From Oscillospiraceae bacterium (GTDB lineage: Bacteria > Bacillota > Clostridia > Oscillospirales > Oscillospiraceae): 46,559 nt of DNA. Below are positions 1-8,420 of the stretch, piece by piece. Below the pieces are notes generated by a model that had not been told where the DNA came from, did no database searches, and worked only from the letters and a program-made list of their open reading frames with translations. How positions within the stretch are numbered: the first letter of the stretch is position 1; the number at the start of each line of letters is the position of its first letter. A program made the position numbers and the translations under genes. Where the stretch lies: assembly GCA_017412765.1 (NCBI GenBank), contig JAFPWN010000021.1, forward strand, positions 1-46,559. Reading direction: 5' to 3'.

Positions 1-70
1 ATTTTCCAGCTATCTGGTCTCGGATAATCTTGACCTTTTCCCGTACTTCAAGCTTTTGTCTTTGTCCCAT
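1..70 (-). CDS. IS3-like transposase OrfA, N-terminus only
   Basis: An ATG at 68-70 on the minus strand opens a frame that runs off the left edge and reads MGQRQKLEVREKVKIIRDQI. A ribosome site AGGGGGAG lies seven bases upstream. The basic start followed by a helix with a K-x-x-I-I-x-x-x-I-x-G-K pattern resembles the first helix of IS3-family OrfA proteins, which carry an N-terminal helix-turn-helix that binds the element ends. Only 23 codons are visible, so the family is inferred from a short stretch and another HTH protein is possible. A strong hairpin immediately upstream holds the ribosome site. Confidence 0.4.
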   Translation of the reverse strand, partial: MGQRQKLEVREKVKIIRDQIAGK

Positions 71-74
71 AAAA

Positions 75-134
75 ATACTCCCCCTATGTTTGACAGTGAT
101 TTTATTCTTTCACTGTCTCTCATAGAGGGAGCAT
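75..134 (-). promoter_or_regulatory. Fold-back structure covering the transposase ribosome site
   Basis: Two nested inverted repeats form one long stem: 75-88 pairs with 121-134 (two mismatches), and GACAGTGA at 92-99 pairs perfectly with TCACTGTC at 110-117. The minus-strand ribosome site AGGGGGAG lies in the outer stem. Transcripts entering from the right would fold and hide it, as known for several IS elements that block translation of read-through RNA. The function is inferred; the pairing is visible. Confidence 0.5.
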
Positions 135-166
135 ATCAAAAGCATAGGGCGATGATTGTTATAAAA

Positions 167-697
167 TTAAAGTTCGAGAAGTTGTTTTTTCTTATAATCA
201 AACTCATCCTGAGTAATTATACCTTCGTCAAGAAGCTGTTTCAACTCCTTTATCTGTTCTGCTGGGGATTTACCGGAAGCCACTTCAGCCTGCCGATTCG
301 CCTCCCTCTCCTTTTGCAGTATTTGGGCTTTTGTTCTTCCGCAGCCGCAAGATGTTACGTAATAGCTGTTTACGCTGCCGCAGTCGCATTTCCATCCGCC
401 TTCGTTGAGTGTGCGCTGATTGGAGAGCCTTGTATTGTATTCAACTTGTGGTGAATACGAGGAAGTGAAATCATTTTCACGTTTCTTTTCAGGCTTTGTC
501 AAAGCGATTATCAGCGCAATCAAACTAAAGAAGAATCCAAACCAAAACCATGTTGTACCTTCCTCGTCATAGCCCCTGTTGATGACAATACTGCGGGTCG
601 CAAAACCCCATATTAGAGACCAAGCTACCAAGACAAAAAATGAAACAAAAAAATATGTTGCTGAAATACTCTCTGCTGACAAATTATTTACCTCCAT
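167..697 (-). CDS. Membrane protein with zinc-ribbon-like segment and C-terminal SHOCT domain
   Basis: This 176-residue protein has two hydrophobic segments (about residues 14-33 and 47-62), a Cys-rich stretch WKCDCG...CGCG at about 100-118, and a C-terminal helical hairpin of the pattern EQIKELKQLLDEGIITQDEF, which is the SHOCT domain, a short oligomerisation module found at the ends of many bacterial membrane proteins. I chose the ATG at 695-697. The frame stays open upstream to a GTG at 797-799, but that extension would be coded by a terminator hairpin and one arm of a large palindrome and looks non-coding. No clear ribosome site precedes the chosen start. Biochemical function unknown. Confidence 0.65.
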   Translation of the reverse strand: MEVNNLSAESISATYFFVSFFVLVAWSLIWGFATRSIVINRGYDEEGTTWFWFGFFFSLIALIIALTKPEKKRENDFTSSYSPQVEYNTRLSNQRTLNEGGWKCDCGSVNSYYVTSCGCGRTKAQILQKEREANRQAEVASGKSPAEQIKELKQLLDEGIITQDEFDYKKKQLLEL

Positions 698-740
698 TTC
701 TTTTGGTTTAGAAAAAATGGTCGCTATCACCTCCAGACAA

Positions 741-768
741 ATAAAAAATGCGCAGCCGAAGCTGCGCA
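741..768 (-). terminator. Rho-independent terminator, minus strand
   Basis: TGCGCAGC (749-756), a four-base loop, and GCTGCGCA (761-768) form a perfect stem. On the minus strand it is followed by TTTTTTAT. It lies between galK and the SHOCT gene and would stop leftward transcripts before the latter. Confidence 0.75.
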
Positions 769-791
769 CGAAAAACGCAAACTCCGATTGC

Positions 792-901
792 TGCGACACA
801 ACTTCATCAATACTTCACACTAAAAGTATGCTGAAAAGAGTATGCGTTTTTACCAAAAAAACTCATACTTTTAGTGTTATACAATATGAAGTTGTGTCGC
901 A
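792..901. repeat. 110-bp imperfect palindrome, MITE-like
   Basis: TGCGACACAACTTCAT at 792-807 is exactly inverted at 886-901. Inside it, CACTAAAAGTATG at 818-830 is exactly inverted at 864-876. The two arm pairs are separated by 10 and 9 unpaired bases, and the centre is A/T rich. No open frame is contained. It could be a miniature inverted-repeat element or a long RNA hairpin. No second copy is seen in the window. Confidence 0.6.
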
Positions 902-936
902 AAATCATTGTATCACGGACATTGCGCGATTGCAAG

Positions 937-975
937 AGAAAAGTAAACAGGCGGGCGCATTTATGCGCCCGCCTG
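937..975 (-). terminator. galK operon terminator
   Basis: CAGGCGGGCGCA (948-959), loop TTTA, TGCGCCCGCCTG (964-975): a perfect 12-bp stem. On the minus strand it is followed by TTTACTTTTCT. It lies 19 bp past the galK stop codon. Confidence 0.85.
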
Positions 976-994
976 ACGTAGAATCAATTTTTAA

Positions 995-2170
995 TTACTC
1001 AACCATCACGCCGCCGTTCGGGTCGATGGCGAGGACGTGGCACGCGCCCTCGCCGAGGGTCGCCTCGATCGCGGTCTTGAAGGAAACGAGCATATCCTTC
1101 GGAACGAACGCCTGAAGCGTACCGGCAAAGCCGCCGCCGTGGACTCTGACAGCACCCCTGCCGCCGAGGAGCTTCTGCGCGAGCGCGAGCGCGAGAGCCA
1201 TATCCTGATGCGCGATGGCGCCGGTGGGAACCACGTTCTGGAGATAGAGCCAGCTTGAGCGGCCGGACTCGTTTGACAGCTCGAGGAAGCGCTCGAAATC
1301 GCCGCGCTTCAGCGCCTCGACCTGCTCCGTTACGCGTCTGTTATCGTCAAAGAAGTGCATCGCGCGCATAACGCCTCTGTCGCCGGCGGCGGCGCGGACC
1401 TCCTTTATGCGGGCGTAGAACTCGTTTTCGTCAACGTCGCGCAGGACGTCTTTTCCGAAGAAAGCGGCGACCGCCTTCATCTCGTCGGTGATGGCGGCGT
1501 ACTCGTGCGTGAGGGCGGCGTGATCGGCGCCGGAGTCGATGATGCACAGCGCGTAGCCGCAGGAGGCAAAGTCGAAGTCTATGCGCTCGACGACGGGCTT
1601 TGCGGGGTCGAGGAAGTCTATGCCGATGATCGCGCCGACAGAGGAGGCAGTCTGATCCATCAGTCCGCAGGGCTTGCCGAAATATACGTTCTCGGCGTAC
1701 TGACCGATCTGCGCGATCTCGACGGCGGAGAGAGCGTTTTTGAAGAAGAGGTGGTTTATAACAGTGCCGATCAGCACCTCAAAGGCGGCGGAGGAGGAGA
1801 GTCCCGAGCCGGGCAGAACGTTCGAAACGCAGTAAGCGTCAAAGCCGCGGAGAATGCAGCCGCGCTGCTGGAATGCAGCCGCAACGCCGCGGATGAGAGC
1901 CTTCGTCGTGCCGAACTCGGCGGTATCGACAAAGAGATCATCCAGAGAGACCTCGCAGAGCGGGTATCCCTCGCTCAGAACGCGGATGCAGTTTTCACCG
2001 TTCAGACTGACAGCGGCGTCGGTGCGGAGATCGACGGCGGCTGCAAGAACCCTGCCGCGCTGGTGGTCCGTGTGGTTGCCTCCGAGCTCGGTGCGGCCGG
2101 GAGCGGAGAAAATATGCTCATAGGGGCGGGAGAAGGTATCCTGAAATGCCTGCTTGAGATGTTCGTACAT
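995..2170 (-). CDS. galK: Galactokinase
   Basis: This 391-residue cytoplasmic GHMP-family kinase phosphorylates galactose to galactose-1-phosphate, the first committed step of the Leloir pathway. Visible signatures are the galactokinase motif PGRTELGGNHTDH at residues 24-36, the ATP-binding loop LPGSGLSSSAAF at 119-130, the catalytic CGLMDQ segment, and the C-terminal glycine motif VHGGGFAGT. Length matches the family (380-400). GGAGGC lies seven bases before the ATG. The gene follows a PHP phosphoesterase gene by 54 bp on the same strand, so the two are probably one operon ended by the hairpin at 948-975. No other Leloir genes are nearby. Confidence 0.95.
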   Translation of the reverse strand: MYEHLKQAFQDTFSRPYEHIFSAPGRTELGGNHTDHQRGRVLAAAVDLRTDAAVSLNGENCIRVLSEGYPLCEVSLDDLFVDTAEFGTTKALIRGVAAAFQQRGCILRGFDAYCVSNVLPGSGLSSSAAFEVLIGTVINHLFFKNALSAVEIAQIGQYAENVYFGKPCGLMDQTASSVGAIIGIDFLDPAKPVVERIDFDFASCGYALCIIDSGADHAALTHEYAAITDEMKAVAAFFGKDVLRDVDENEFYARIKEVRAAAGDRGVMRAMHFFDDNRRVTEQVEALKRGDFERFLELSNESGRSSWLYLQNVVPTGAIAHQDMALALALAQKLLGGRGAVRVHGGGFAGTLQAFVPKDMLVSFKTAIEATLGEGACHVLAIDPNGGVMVE

Positions 2171-2225
2171 GGCAAAGCCTCCAATTTTTATTTCTGTAAA
2201 ATTATAATAAGAAAGACAGCCAAAG

Positions 2226-3101
2226 TCAAGAGACGGGCTTTATATAGCTCACGTCCTCAAGAAAGCGCGTCATACCGGCGGGGAAGGGAGTATCGGCGAA
2301 CATATTCGTATCGCCGAGGTGAACGAGCTTGTTTGTGCCGTGGTAGTCGCTGCCCGCGGTGACGTAGAGCGAGTATTTTTCAGCGAGGGCGAGCGCTTTG
2401 CCTATGAGAAGCGGTGAAAAACCTGAGTAGTACGCCTCGATCCCTTTAAGACCAAAGTCCATGAGCCTGCGCAGGCGCGCGTCCATCTCATCTCCGAGTA
2501 CGAGCTGACCGCCGCTTCCGAAGAAGGGGTGCGCGAGCACCGGGATCCCGCCCGCCTTCAGAATGCCCTCGATAGCCTCCTCCGGCTTGAGGTAGAGATC
2601 CTTGACGTGCAGCTTGTTGATGTAGTCGCGTATAGCAGCGTCCTTCGACTCGGCGTAGCCGAGCTTCGCCATGAGGTTGCCGATGTGCGGCTTGCCGGGG
2701 TTGTCGAGCGCGAGAAGCGCCGCGATCTCCTCCTCGGGAAACTCAAAGCCGAACTCTGTCCTGAGAAAATCGAGTCTGTCCGTGACCTTTCGCATTCTGA
2801 GACTGTGACCGTAATCCACGAGCGAGTGTATCTCCGCGCCGTCGGGATCGTAACCGCAGCCGAGAATGTGATACTGCCCGAGAGAGTCCTTGCAGGAAAA
2901 CTCCGCGCTGCATATAAAGCCGGGGTCGCCCTCCGCGAGAATATCGCGCACCATGAGGCAGCCCTTAACGGCGTCGTGGTCGGAGAGAGCGAAAAGCTCA
3001 ATGCCCTCCTCTTTGACGCGCGCGAGTATTTCGGCGGGGGTGTCGGAGCCGTCCGAAACGGTGGAGTGCATATGAAGATCGAGCTTGCCGGAAAAAGACA
3101 T
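2226..3101 (-). CDS. PHP-domain metal-dependent phosphoesterase
   Basis: This 291-residue PHP (polymerase and histidinol phosphatase) protein carries the metal-ligand series expected of the family: HMHS at residues 10-13, SDHD at 40-43, an acidic residue in AEFS, then KPHIG, LAHP and GSDYHG towards the C-terminus. Related stand-alone proteins (YciV/RNase AM group) dephosphorylate 3',5'-nucleoside bisphosphates or trim 5' ends of RNA. The exact substrate cannot be read from sequence. GGAGG stands ten bases before the ATG. It is the first gene of the leftward operon with galK, from the promoter at 3131-3160. Confidence 0.85.
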   Translation of the reverse strand: MSFSGKLDLHMHSTVSDGSDTPAEILARVKEEGIELFALSDHDAVKGCLMVRDILAEGDPGFICSAEFSCKDSLGQYHILGCGYDPDGAEIHSLVDYGHSLRMRKVTDRLDFLRTEFGFEFPEEEIAALLALDNPGKPHIGNLMAKLGYAESKDAAIRDYINKLHVKDLYLKPEEAIEGILKAGGIPVLAHPFFGSGGQLVLGDEMDARLRRLMDFGLKGIEAYYSGFSPLLIGKALALAEKYSLYVTAGSDYHGTNKLVHLGDTNMFADTPFPAGMTRFLEDVSYIKPVS

Positions 3102-3130
3102 TATCTAACCTCCAAAAAAATATCAAAACT

Positions 3131-3173
3131 ATTGTACCACACATTTGCAATTTTTCGCAATAGGTGCTATTCT
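3131..3173. promoter_or_regulatory. Overlapping divergent promoters
   Basis: Minus strand: TTGCGA (3155-3160 complement), 18-bp spacer, TACAAT (3131-3136 complement), reading into the PHP-galK operon. Plus strand: TTGCAA (3145-3150), 17-bp spacer, TATTCT (3168-3173), reading into the SLH-phosphatase gene. The two overlap, so polymerase binding should be mutually exclusive. Confidence 0.55.
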
Positions 3174-3206
3174 ATAAAATACCGAAAAACAAAAGGAGCA
3201 AGAAAT

Positions 3207-4805
3207 ATGAAAAGATCAGCAAAAATCCTCTGCATAATTCTCTGCCTCGTTATGCTCGTGCCGGCGGCGGATGCGGCAAACGACGGCTATACCGACGTTC
3301 CCGACGGAGCTTGGTACGCGTGGGACGTAAACTACGTTACCGAGACCGGTCTTATGAACGGCGTCGGCGGCTCGCGCTTTGAGCCTGCCGGAACTCTCAC
3401 CCGCGCCCAACTCGTGACGATACTCTGGCGTCTCGCCGGCGAGCCGGTCGTAAATTACATCCTGCCCTACGACGACGTTAAGCAGGACGAATGGTACTCG
3501 GAGGCTGTGCGCTGGGCGGCGGCCGAGAAGATAGCCGACCTGTTCTCCGGCTCGTTCGAGCCGGAAAAGAGCATCGAGCGCGACGAGGCTGCGTATCTTC
3601 TGTGGAACTACGCAAAGCACGCCGGAGCCGACGTCAGCATCGGTGAGAACACGAATATCCTGAGCTACAACGACGCCTTTGACATCTCCGAGGGCCTCGC
3701 CCCCGCGATCCAGTGGGCGTGCGGCGCCGGAGTTATGAACGGCGACGGAAACGGCGACCTCAGACCCAATTCCTCTCTTACGCGAGCCGAGTGCGCGGCG
3801 CTTCTCGGAAGAACGGTGACCGCGCTCAGAACGGGCGATCCGCTCTCGCTGTGGACTGATTCCGCCGAGGCCGCGAAAGCGCTTAAAGAGTACGTTGAGG
3901 CGATCACCGACGAGACGAGCGAAGATTTCATCCCGGAGGTCGACCGAGTTGCCGTTTTTGACCTCGACGGAACTCTCTTCTGCGAGACAGACCCCAACTA
4001 TTTCGATTACACTCTCCTCAAATACCGCGTTCTCGAGGACCCGGAATACAAGGACAAAGCCTCCGATTTCGAGCGCGAGGTCGCAAACAAGATCAAGACC
4101 CAGAACGAAACCGGCGCCTCCTTCTCCGGACTTGAGGTCGATCACGGCAGGGCGGTCGCATCCGCCTTCGCGGGTATGACCGTCGAGGAGTTCAACGCCT
4201 ATATCCAGGAATTCAAGAAGCAGTCTATGCCGAGCTACACCGGTATGAAGCGCGGCGAGGGATGGTATAAGCCGATGCTCCAGGTAGTCGATTACCTCAA
4301 GTCCAACGGCTTTACGGTCTACGTCGTCAGCGGCACCGACCGCCTTATCGTGCGCGGCATCGCGGATCACTCTCCTCTCGGACTTCCGAACCGCCAGATA
4401 ATCGGCTCGGATGAGACCATCGTCTCCTCAAATCAGGGCGGGACCGACGGACTGAGCTACGTCTTTAAGGACGGCAACGAGCTTATCCTCGGCGGCGACT
4501 TCCTCATAAAGAACCTCAAGATGAACAAGGTCTCCGTCATCATGCAGGAGATCGGTCAGCAGCCGGTGCTCTCCTTCGGCAACTCCACCGGCGACAGCAG
4601 CATGGCGGAGTACGTCACCTACGCGAATAAGTACAGATCTCTCGCTTTCATGCTCTGCTGCGACGATACCCTCCGCGAAAACGGAAACGAAGCAAAGGCG
4701 CAGAAGATGAAGGATCTCTGCGAAGAGTTCGACTGGGTGCCGGTTTCGATGAAGGACGACTGGATGACCATCTACGGCTCCGGCGTAACGTACACGGGAA
4801 AGTGA
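3207..4805 (+). CDS. Secreted SLH-domain HAD phosphatase
   Basis: The 532-residue protein begins with a signal peptide (lysines, then hydrophobic residues 8-18, then an AADA-like cleavage region). Three SLH repeats follow at about residues 28-80, 90-145 and 155-205; these bind pyruvylated cell-wall polymers. The rest is a haloacid-dehalogenase fold: motif I FDLDGTLF at about 250, motif II VVSGTD at about 372, and motif IV FGNSTGDSSM at about 456. Aspartate-based phosphatase activity outside the cell is inferred; the substrate is unknown. The start is fixed by AAAGGAG ten bases before the ATG; the frame remains open far upstream only because it runs antisense through the PHP gene. Confidence 0.85.
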   Translation: MKRSAKILCIILCLVMLVPAADAANDGYTDVPDGAWYAWDVNYVTETGLMNGVGGSRFEPAGTLTRAQLVTILWRLAGEPVVNYILPYDDVKQDEWYSEAVRWAAAEKIADLFSGSFEPEKSIERDEAAYLLWNYAKHAGADVSIGENTNILSYNDAFDISEGLAPAIQWACGAGVMNGDGNGDLRPNSSLTRAECAALLGRTVTALRTGDPLSLWTDSAEAAKALKEYVEAITDETSEDFIPEVDRVAVFDLDGTLFCETDPNYFDYTLLKYRVLEDPEYKDKASDFEREVANKIKTQNETGASFSGLEVDHGRAVASAFAGMTVEEFNAYIQEFKKQSMPSYTGMKRGEGWYKPMLQVVDYLKSNGFTVYVVSGTDRLIVRGIADHSPLGLPNRQIIGSDETIVSSNQGGTDGLSYVFKDGNELILGGDFLIKNLKMNKVSVIMQEIGQQPVLSFGNSTGDSSMAEYVTYANKYRSLAFMLCCDDTLRENGNEAKAQKMKDLCEEFDWVPVSMKDDWMTIYGSGVTYTGK

Positions 4806-5064
4806 GCATTTAGCGGGAAGCACATTCGCTTCCCGCTTCAATGCGTCGACAAAGTCTCCGCATCGAACATATTTTGCGCTTTTTGAGCGCAAAATATGAC
4901 GCCTGCGGGCGGGCTATGCGACGTGAAGGGGCCTCTTGGCCGGCCCCTTCACTTAAACCCCGCCACCTTTATCCAACGCTGTTCTTCTTTGTCTACAGTC
5001 TGAAGCGGGAGGCGGGAGCTTACCGCTTTTTCCATAAGTTCACAAAATAATAACAATTCTTCCC
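4806..5064. other. Gene-free stretch with three hairpins
   Basis: No credible gene lies here. Three perfect inverted repeats stand in a row: AGCGGGAAGC (4812-4821 with 4828-4837), CATATTTTGCGC (4868-4879 with 4887-4898) and GTGAAGGGGCC (4923-4933 with 4942-4952). The first follows the phosphatase stop by six bases and may terminate it, although no T-run follows. The others may be RNA structures or terminator remnants. Confidence 0.5.
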
Positions 5065-5123
5065 TTGACATTCTCTGACTTTCGTGGTACATTATGTTAG
5101 CACTCAGGGGAAAAGAGTGCTAA
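5065..5123 (+). promoter_or_regulatory. groESL promoter with CIRCE operator (HrcA)
   Basis: TTGACA (5065-5070), 17-bp spacer, TACATT (5088-5093). Just downstream is TTAGCACTC (5097-5105), a nine-base gap, and GAGTGCTAA (5115-5123), the exact CIRCE consensus to which the heat-shock repressor HrcA binds in Firmicutes. Repression released by heat or misfolded protein is expected. Confidence 0.95.
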
Positions 5124-5163
5124 AGAAAGTTAATAAATGACATTCATATAGGAGGCAATCAAA

Positions 5164-5448
5164 ATGACACTGAAACCCCTGCTGGACAGAGTCGTATTAA
5201 AGCGCACCGCCGCTGAGGAGGTCACGAAATCCGGTATTCTCCTCGCATCGAACGCGCAGGAGAAGCCGCAGGTCTACGAGGTCGTAGCGGTCGGCCCCGG
5301 CGGTATCGTTGACGGCAACGAGATAAAGATGGAGCTCAAGGTCGGCGACCGCGTTATCACCGGCAAGTACACCGGCACCGAGGTCAAGGTGGACGGCGAG
5401 GAGCTCACCGTTGTCCGCCAGAGCGACATTCTCGCAATCGTAGAGTAA
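5164..5448 (+). CDS. groES: Co-chaperonin GroES
   Basis: The 94-residue protein has the family's usual length and sequence: LKPLLDRVVLKR at the N-terminus, the mobile loop region TKSGILL, the roof-loop GPGG segment, and VKVGDRVI-type core strand before the C-terminal SDILAIVE. It forms the heptameric lid of the GroEL folding chamber in the cytoplasm. AGGAGG precedes the ATG. It is the first gene of the CIRCE-controlled operon and is followed by groEL after 18 bp. Confidence 0.97.
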   Translation: MTLKPLLDRVVLKRTAAEEVTKSGILLASNAQEKPQVYEVVAVGPGGIVDGNEIKMELKVGDRVITGKYTGTEVKVDGEELTVVRQSDILAIVE

Positions 5449-5451
5449 TAA

Positions 5452-7095
<1,644 letters not shown>

Positions 7096-7188
7096 TTCCC
7101 GCTTGTCTTTTCCGCCGCGGCTTCGGCTTTTACGGCATTTCTGCGGAGAAAAATGCTTCACAAGCTTTACTTGCAAAGGAGAATAGAA

Positions 7189-7440
7189 ATGGGCTGGCTT
7201 ATTAATCTGATCGTAACCCTCGCTGTCGGCGGCGTGTCCGGCTGGCTTGCGGGCAAGATAATGAAAACCGAAAACTCCCTTGTGATGAACATTATCATAG
7301 GTCTCATCGGAGGCGGAGTTGGCGGAATTGTGATGTCGTTCATCGGTCTCGGCGCAACGAACATCATCGGTGACATTCTCATTTCCGTAGTCGGCGCTTG
7401 CCTCTGCATCTTCGTCTACAACAAGTTCATCAAGAAATAA
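7189..7440 (+). CDS. GlsB/YeaQ/YmgE-family membrane protein
   Basis: This 83-residue protein has three hydrophobic segments rich in glycine (about residues 3-20, 31-52 and 58-75) and the family pattern GWLAGKIM...GLIGGGVGGIV. GlsB/YeaQ (transglycosylase-associated) proteins are small inner-membrane proteins often induced by general stress; the molecular role is not settled. The start at 7189 is set by AAAGGAG eight bases upstream; an in-frame ATG 36 bases earlier has no ribosome site. It lies 93 bp past groEL and may be partly read through from it. Confidence 0.85.
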   Translation: MGWLINLIVTLAVGGVSGWLAGKIMKTENSLVMNIIIGLIGGGVGGIVMSFIGLGATNIIGDILISVVGACLCIFVYNKFIKK

Positions 7441-7454
7441 GCTTTTTATTGGGT

Positions 7455-7604
7455 GCGCCCAAAATACCAAAGCCTGTCATTCCGAGCCGGTGCTCACACC
7501 GGCGTGGGAATCCGTAATATCCTTTATATAAGGGATACGGATCGCCGCGGCTCCTGATCGGAGCCTCGCAATTACACGGTATGGGTATTTTGGGCGCTTT
7601 TTTT
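7455..7604. repeat. Folded intergenic repeat element with terminator-like end
   Basis: GCGCCCAAAATACC (7455-7468) is exactly inverted at 7584-7597, followed by seven T (7598-7604). The interior contains further hairpins: CCGGTG-CTCA-CACCGG (7488-7503 region), a partial pair around 7510-7542, and GGCTCC-N5-GGAGCC (7549-7565). The inner text TGTCATTCCGAGCC...GGCGTGGGAATCCG is of a type seen between genes in many gut Clostridia genomes (recognition from memory). It may end transcription from groEL/glsB. Confidence 0.6.
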
Positions 7605-7615
7605 ATATTACCCCC

Positions 7616-7672
7616 TTGACAAATGCTCTGAAGAGGAATATATTGAATATATGAACAAATGCTCATATATTC
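7616..7672 (+). promoter_or_regulatory. arsR-type promoter and operator
   Basis: TTGACA (7616-7621), 17-bp spacer, TATATT (7639-7644). Abutting it is the palindrome GAATATATGAACA-AA-TGCTCATATATTC (7645-7672, one mismatched pair), which has the 12-2-12 form of ArsR/SmtB-family operators. Metal binding by the regulator should release repression of the downstream efflux operon. Confidence 0.85.
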
Positions 7673-7684
7673 GGAGGTGAGAGA

Positions 7685-8050
7685 ATGATCGATAAGCACG
7701 GCGTTGAGGTCTGCGACGTATTAGACACGCATTTTGACAAGGTGAGCTTCGTGCGGGACAGTATGCCTCCGGAGGACGAGCTGTTCGATCTTGCCGAGCT
7801 GTTCAAGATCTTCGGTGACACGACGCGCATGAAGATACTTTACGCACTCTTTGAGTCGGAGATGTGCGTGTGCGACATCGCGGCGGCGCTCGATATGACG
7901 CAGAGCGCCATAAGCCACCAGCTCCGCCTGATAAAAACGGCGCGGCTCATAAAAAGCCGCAGGCTCGGCAGAACGATCCTCTATTCTCTTGCCGATGACC
8001 ACGTCGCAACCATAATCGGCATGGCGAAGGAGCACCTTGAAGAATTATAA
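7685..8050 (+). CDS. ArsR/SmtB-family metal-sensing repressor (CadC-like)
   Basis: This 121-residue winged-helix repressor shows the core LFKIFGDTTRMKIL, the metal-site helix EMCVCDIA (Cys61 and Cys63) and the recognition helix MTQSAISHQLRLIK. An N-terminal extension with Cys10 recalls CadC, where N-terminal and alpha-3 cysteines bind Cd/Pb/Zn; Asp and His residues in the last helix could form the second zinc site. It sits directly downstream of its likely operator (7645-7672), with GGAGGTGA before the ATG, and upstream of the metallochaperone and P-type ATPase genes. Metal specificity is inferred as Cd/Zn/Pb rather than As. Confidence 0.9.
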   Translation: MIDKHGVEVCDVLDTHFDKVSFVRDSMPPEDELFDLAELFKIFGDTTRMKILYALFESEMCVCDIAAALDMTQSAISHQLRLIKTARLIKSRRLGRTILYSLADDHVATIIGMAKEHLEEL

Positions 8051-8057
8051 CGGGGGT

Positions 8058-8083
8058 AAAGGTTGAAACAAGTTTCAACCTTT
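8058..8083 (+). repeat. Perfect 12-bp inverted repeat after arsR
   Basis: AAAGGTTGAAAC (8058-8069), two bases, GTTTCAACCTTT (8072-8083). It begins eight bases past the arsR stop. There is no T-run, so it is a weak terminator at best; an RNA processing or stability hairpin is equally likely. Confidence 0.6.
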
Positions 8084-8139
8084 CCAAAATCAAAGCCGTT
8101 TTTCTCGCCGCAAGCGGCAACCGAAAAACATGGCACTTT

Positions 8140-8197
8140 ATGACCATTCCTTCTATGGTTGTTTTGTGCCTTTAACATTTGTGAAAGGAATGGTCAT
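8140..8197 (+). promoter_or_regulatory. Leader hairpin that buries the ribosome site of the metallochaperone gene
   Basis: ATGACCATTCCTT (8140-8152) is exactly inverted at 8185-8197. The right arm contains the ribosome site AAAGGA (8184-8189) of the gene starting at 8202. The 32-base loop is U-rich. If folded, the hairpin would limit translation; release by a protein, ligand or opposing pairing is possible but unproven. Confidence 0.55.
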
Positions 8198-8201
8198 AAT
8201 T

Positions 8202-8420
8202 ATGAAAAAGGCATACAAAATCGATATCGACTGCGCAAACTGCGCCGCAAAGGTCGAGGCGGCGGTGAACAAGCTCGAGGGAGTCAAAAAATGCACCGTG
8301 AGCTTTATGACCGGCAAGCTGACGCTTGAGACCGACTCTGACGACCAGACCGGGATCATGAAAGAGGTCATAAAGACCGCGAAGAAGATCGAGCCGGACT
8401 GCGAGATAACCGCAAAATGA
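8202..8420 (+). CDS. Stand-alone HMA-domain metal-binding protein
   Basis: The 72-residue protein is a single heavy-metal-associated (HMA, ferredoxin-like) domain with the metal motif CANCAAKVE at about residues 11-19 (CxxC), followed by the typical LEGV...SFMTGKL strands. Such domains carry soft metal ions in the cytoplasm and normally form the N-terminus of CadA/ZntA ATPases. Here the domain is a separate gene whose stop overlaps the ATPase start by four bases (ATGA), so the two are translationally coupled. The start was chosen at ATG 8202; the ribosome site AAAGGA is a little far (12 bases) and lies inside a hairpin arm. Confidence 0.88.
   Translation: MKKAYKIDIDCANCAAKVEAAVNKLEGVKKCTVSFMTGKLTLETDSDDQTGIMKEVIKTAKKIEPDCEITAK

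Noticed and set aside
697-799. Longer form of the SHOCT protein starting at GTG 799
   Set aside because: The extra codons fall in a terminator hairpin and in one arm of a long palindrome, and there is no ribosome site.
1355-2362. 335-residue plus-strand frame across galK
   Set aside because: Antisense to galK, which has complete catalytic motifs.
2529-3206. N-terminal extension of the SLH phosphatase frame
   Set aside because: It runs antisense through the PHP gene and would hide the signal peptide; the real start at 3207 has a good ribosome site and promoter.
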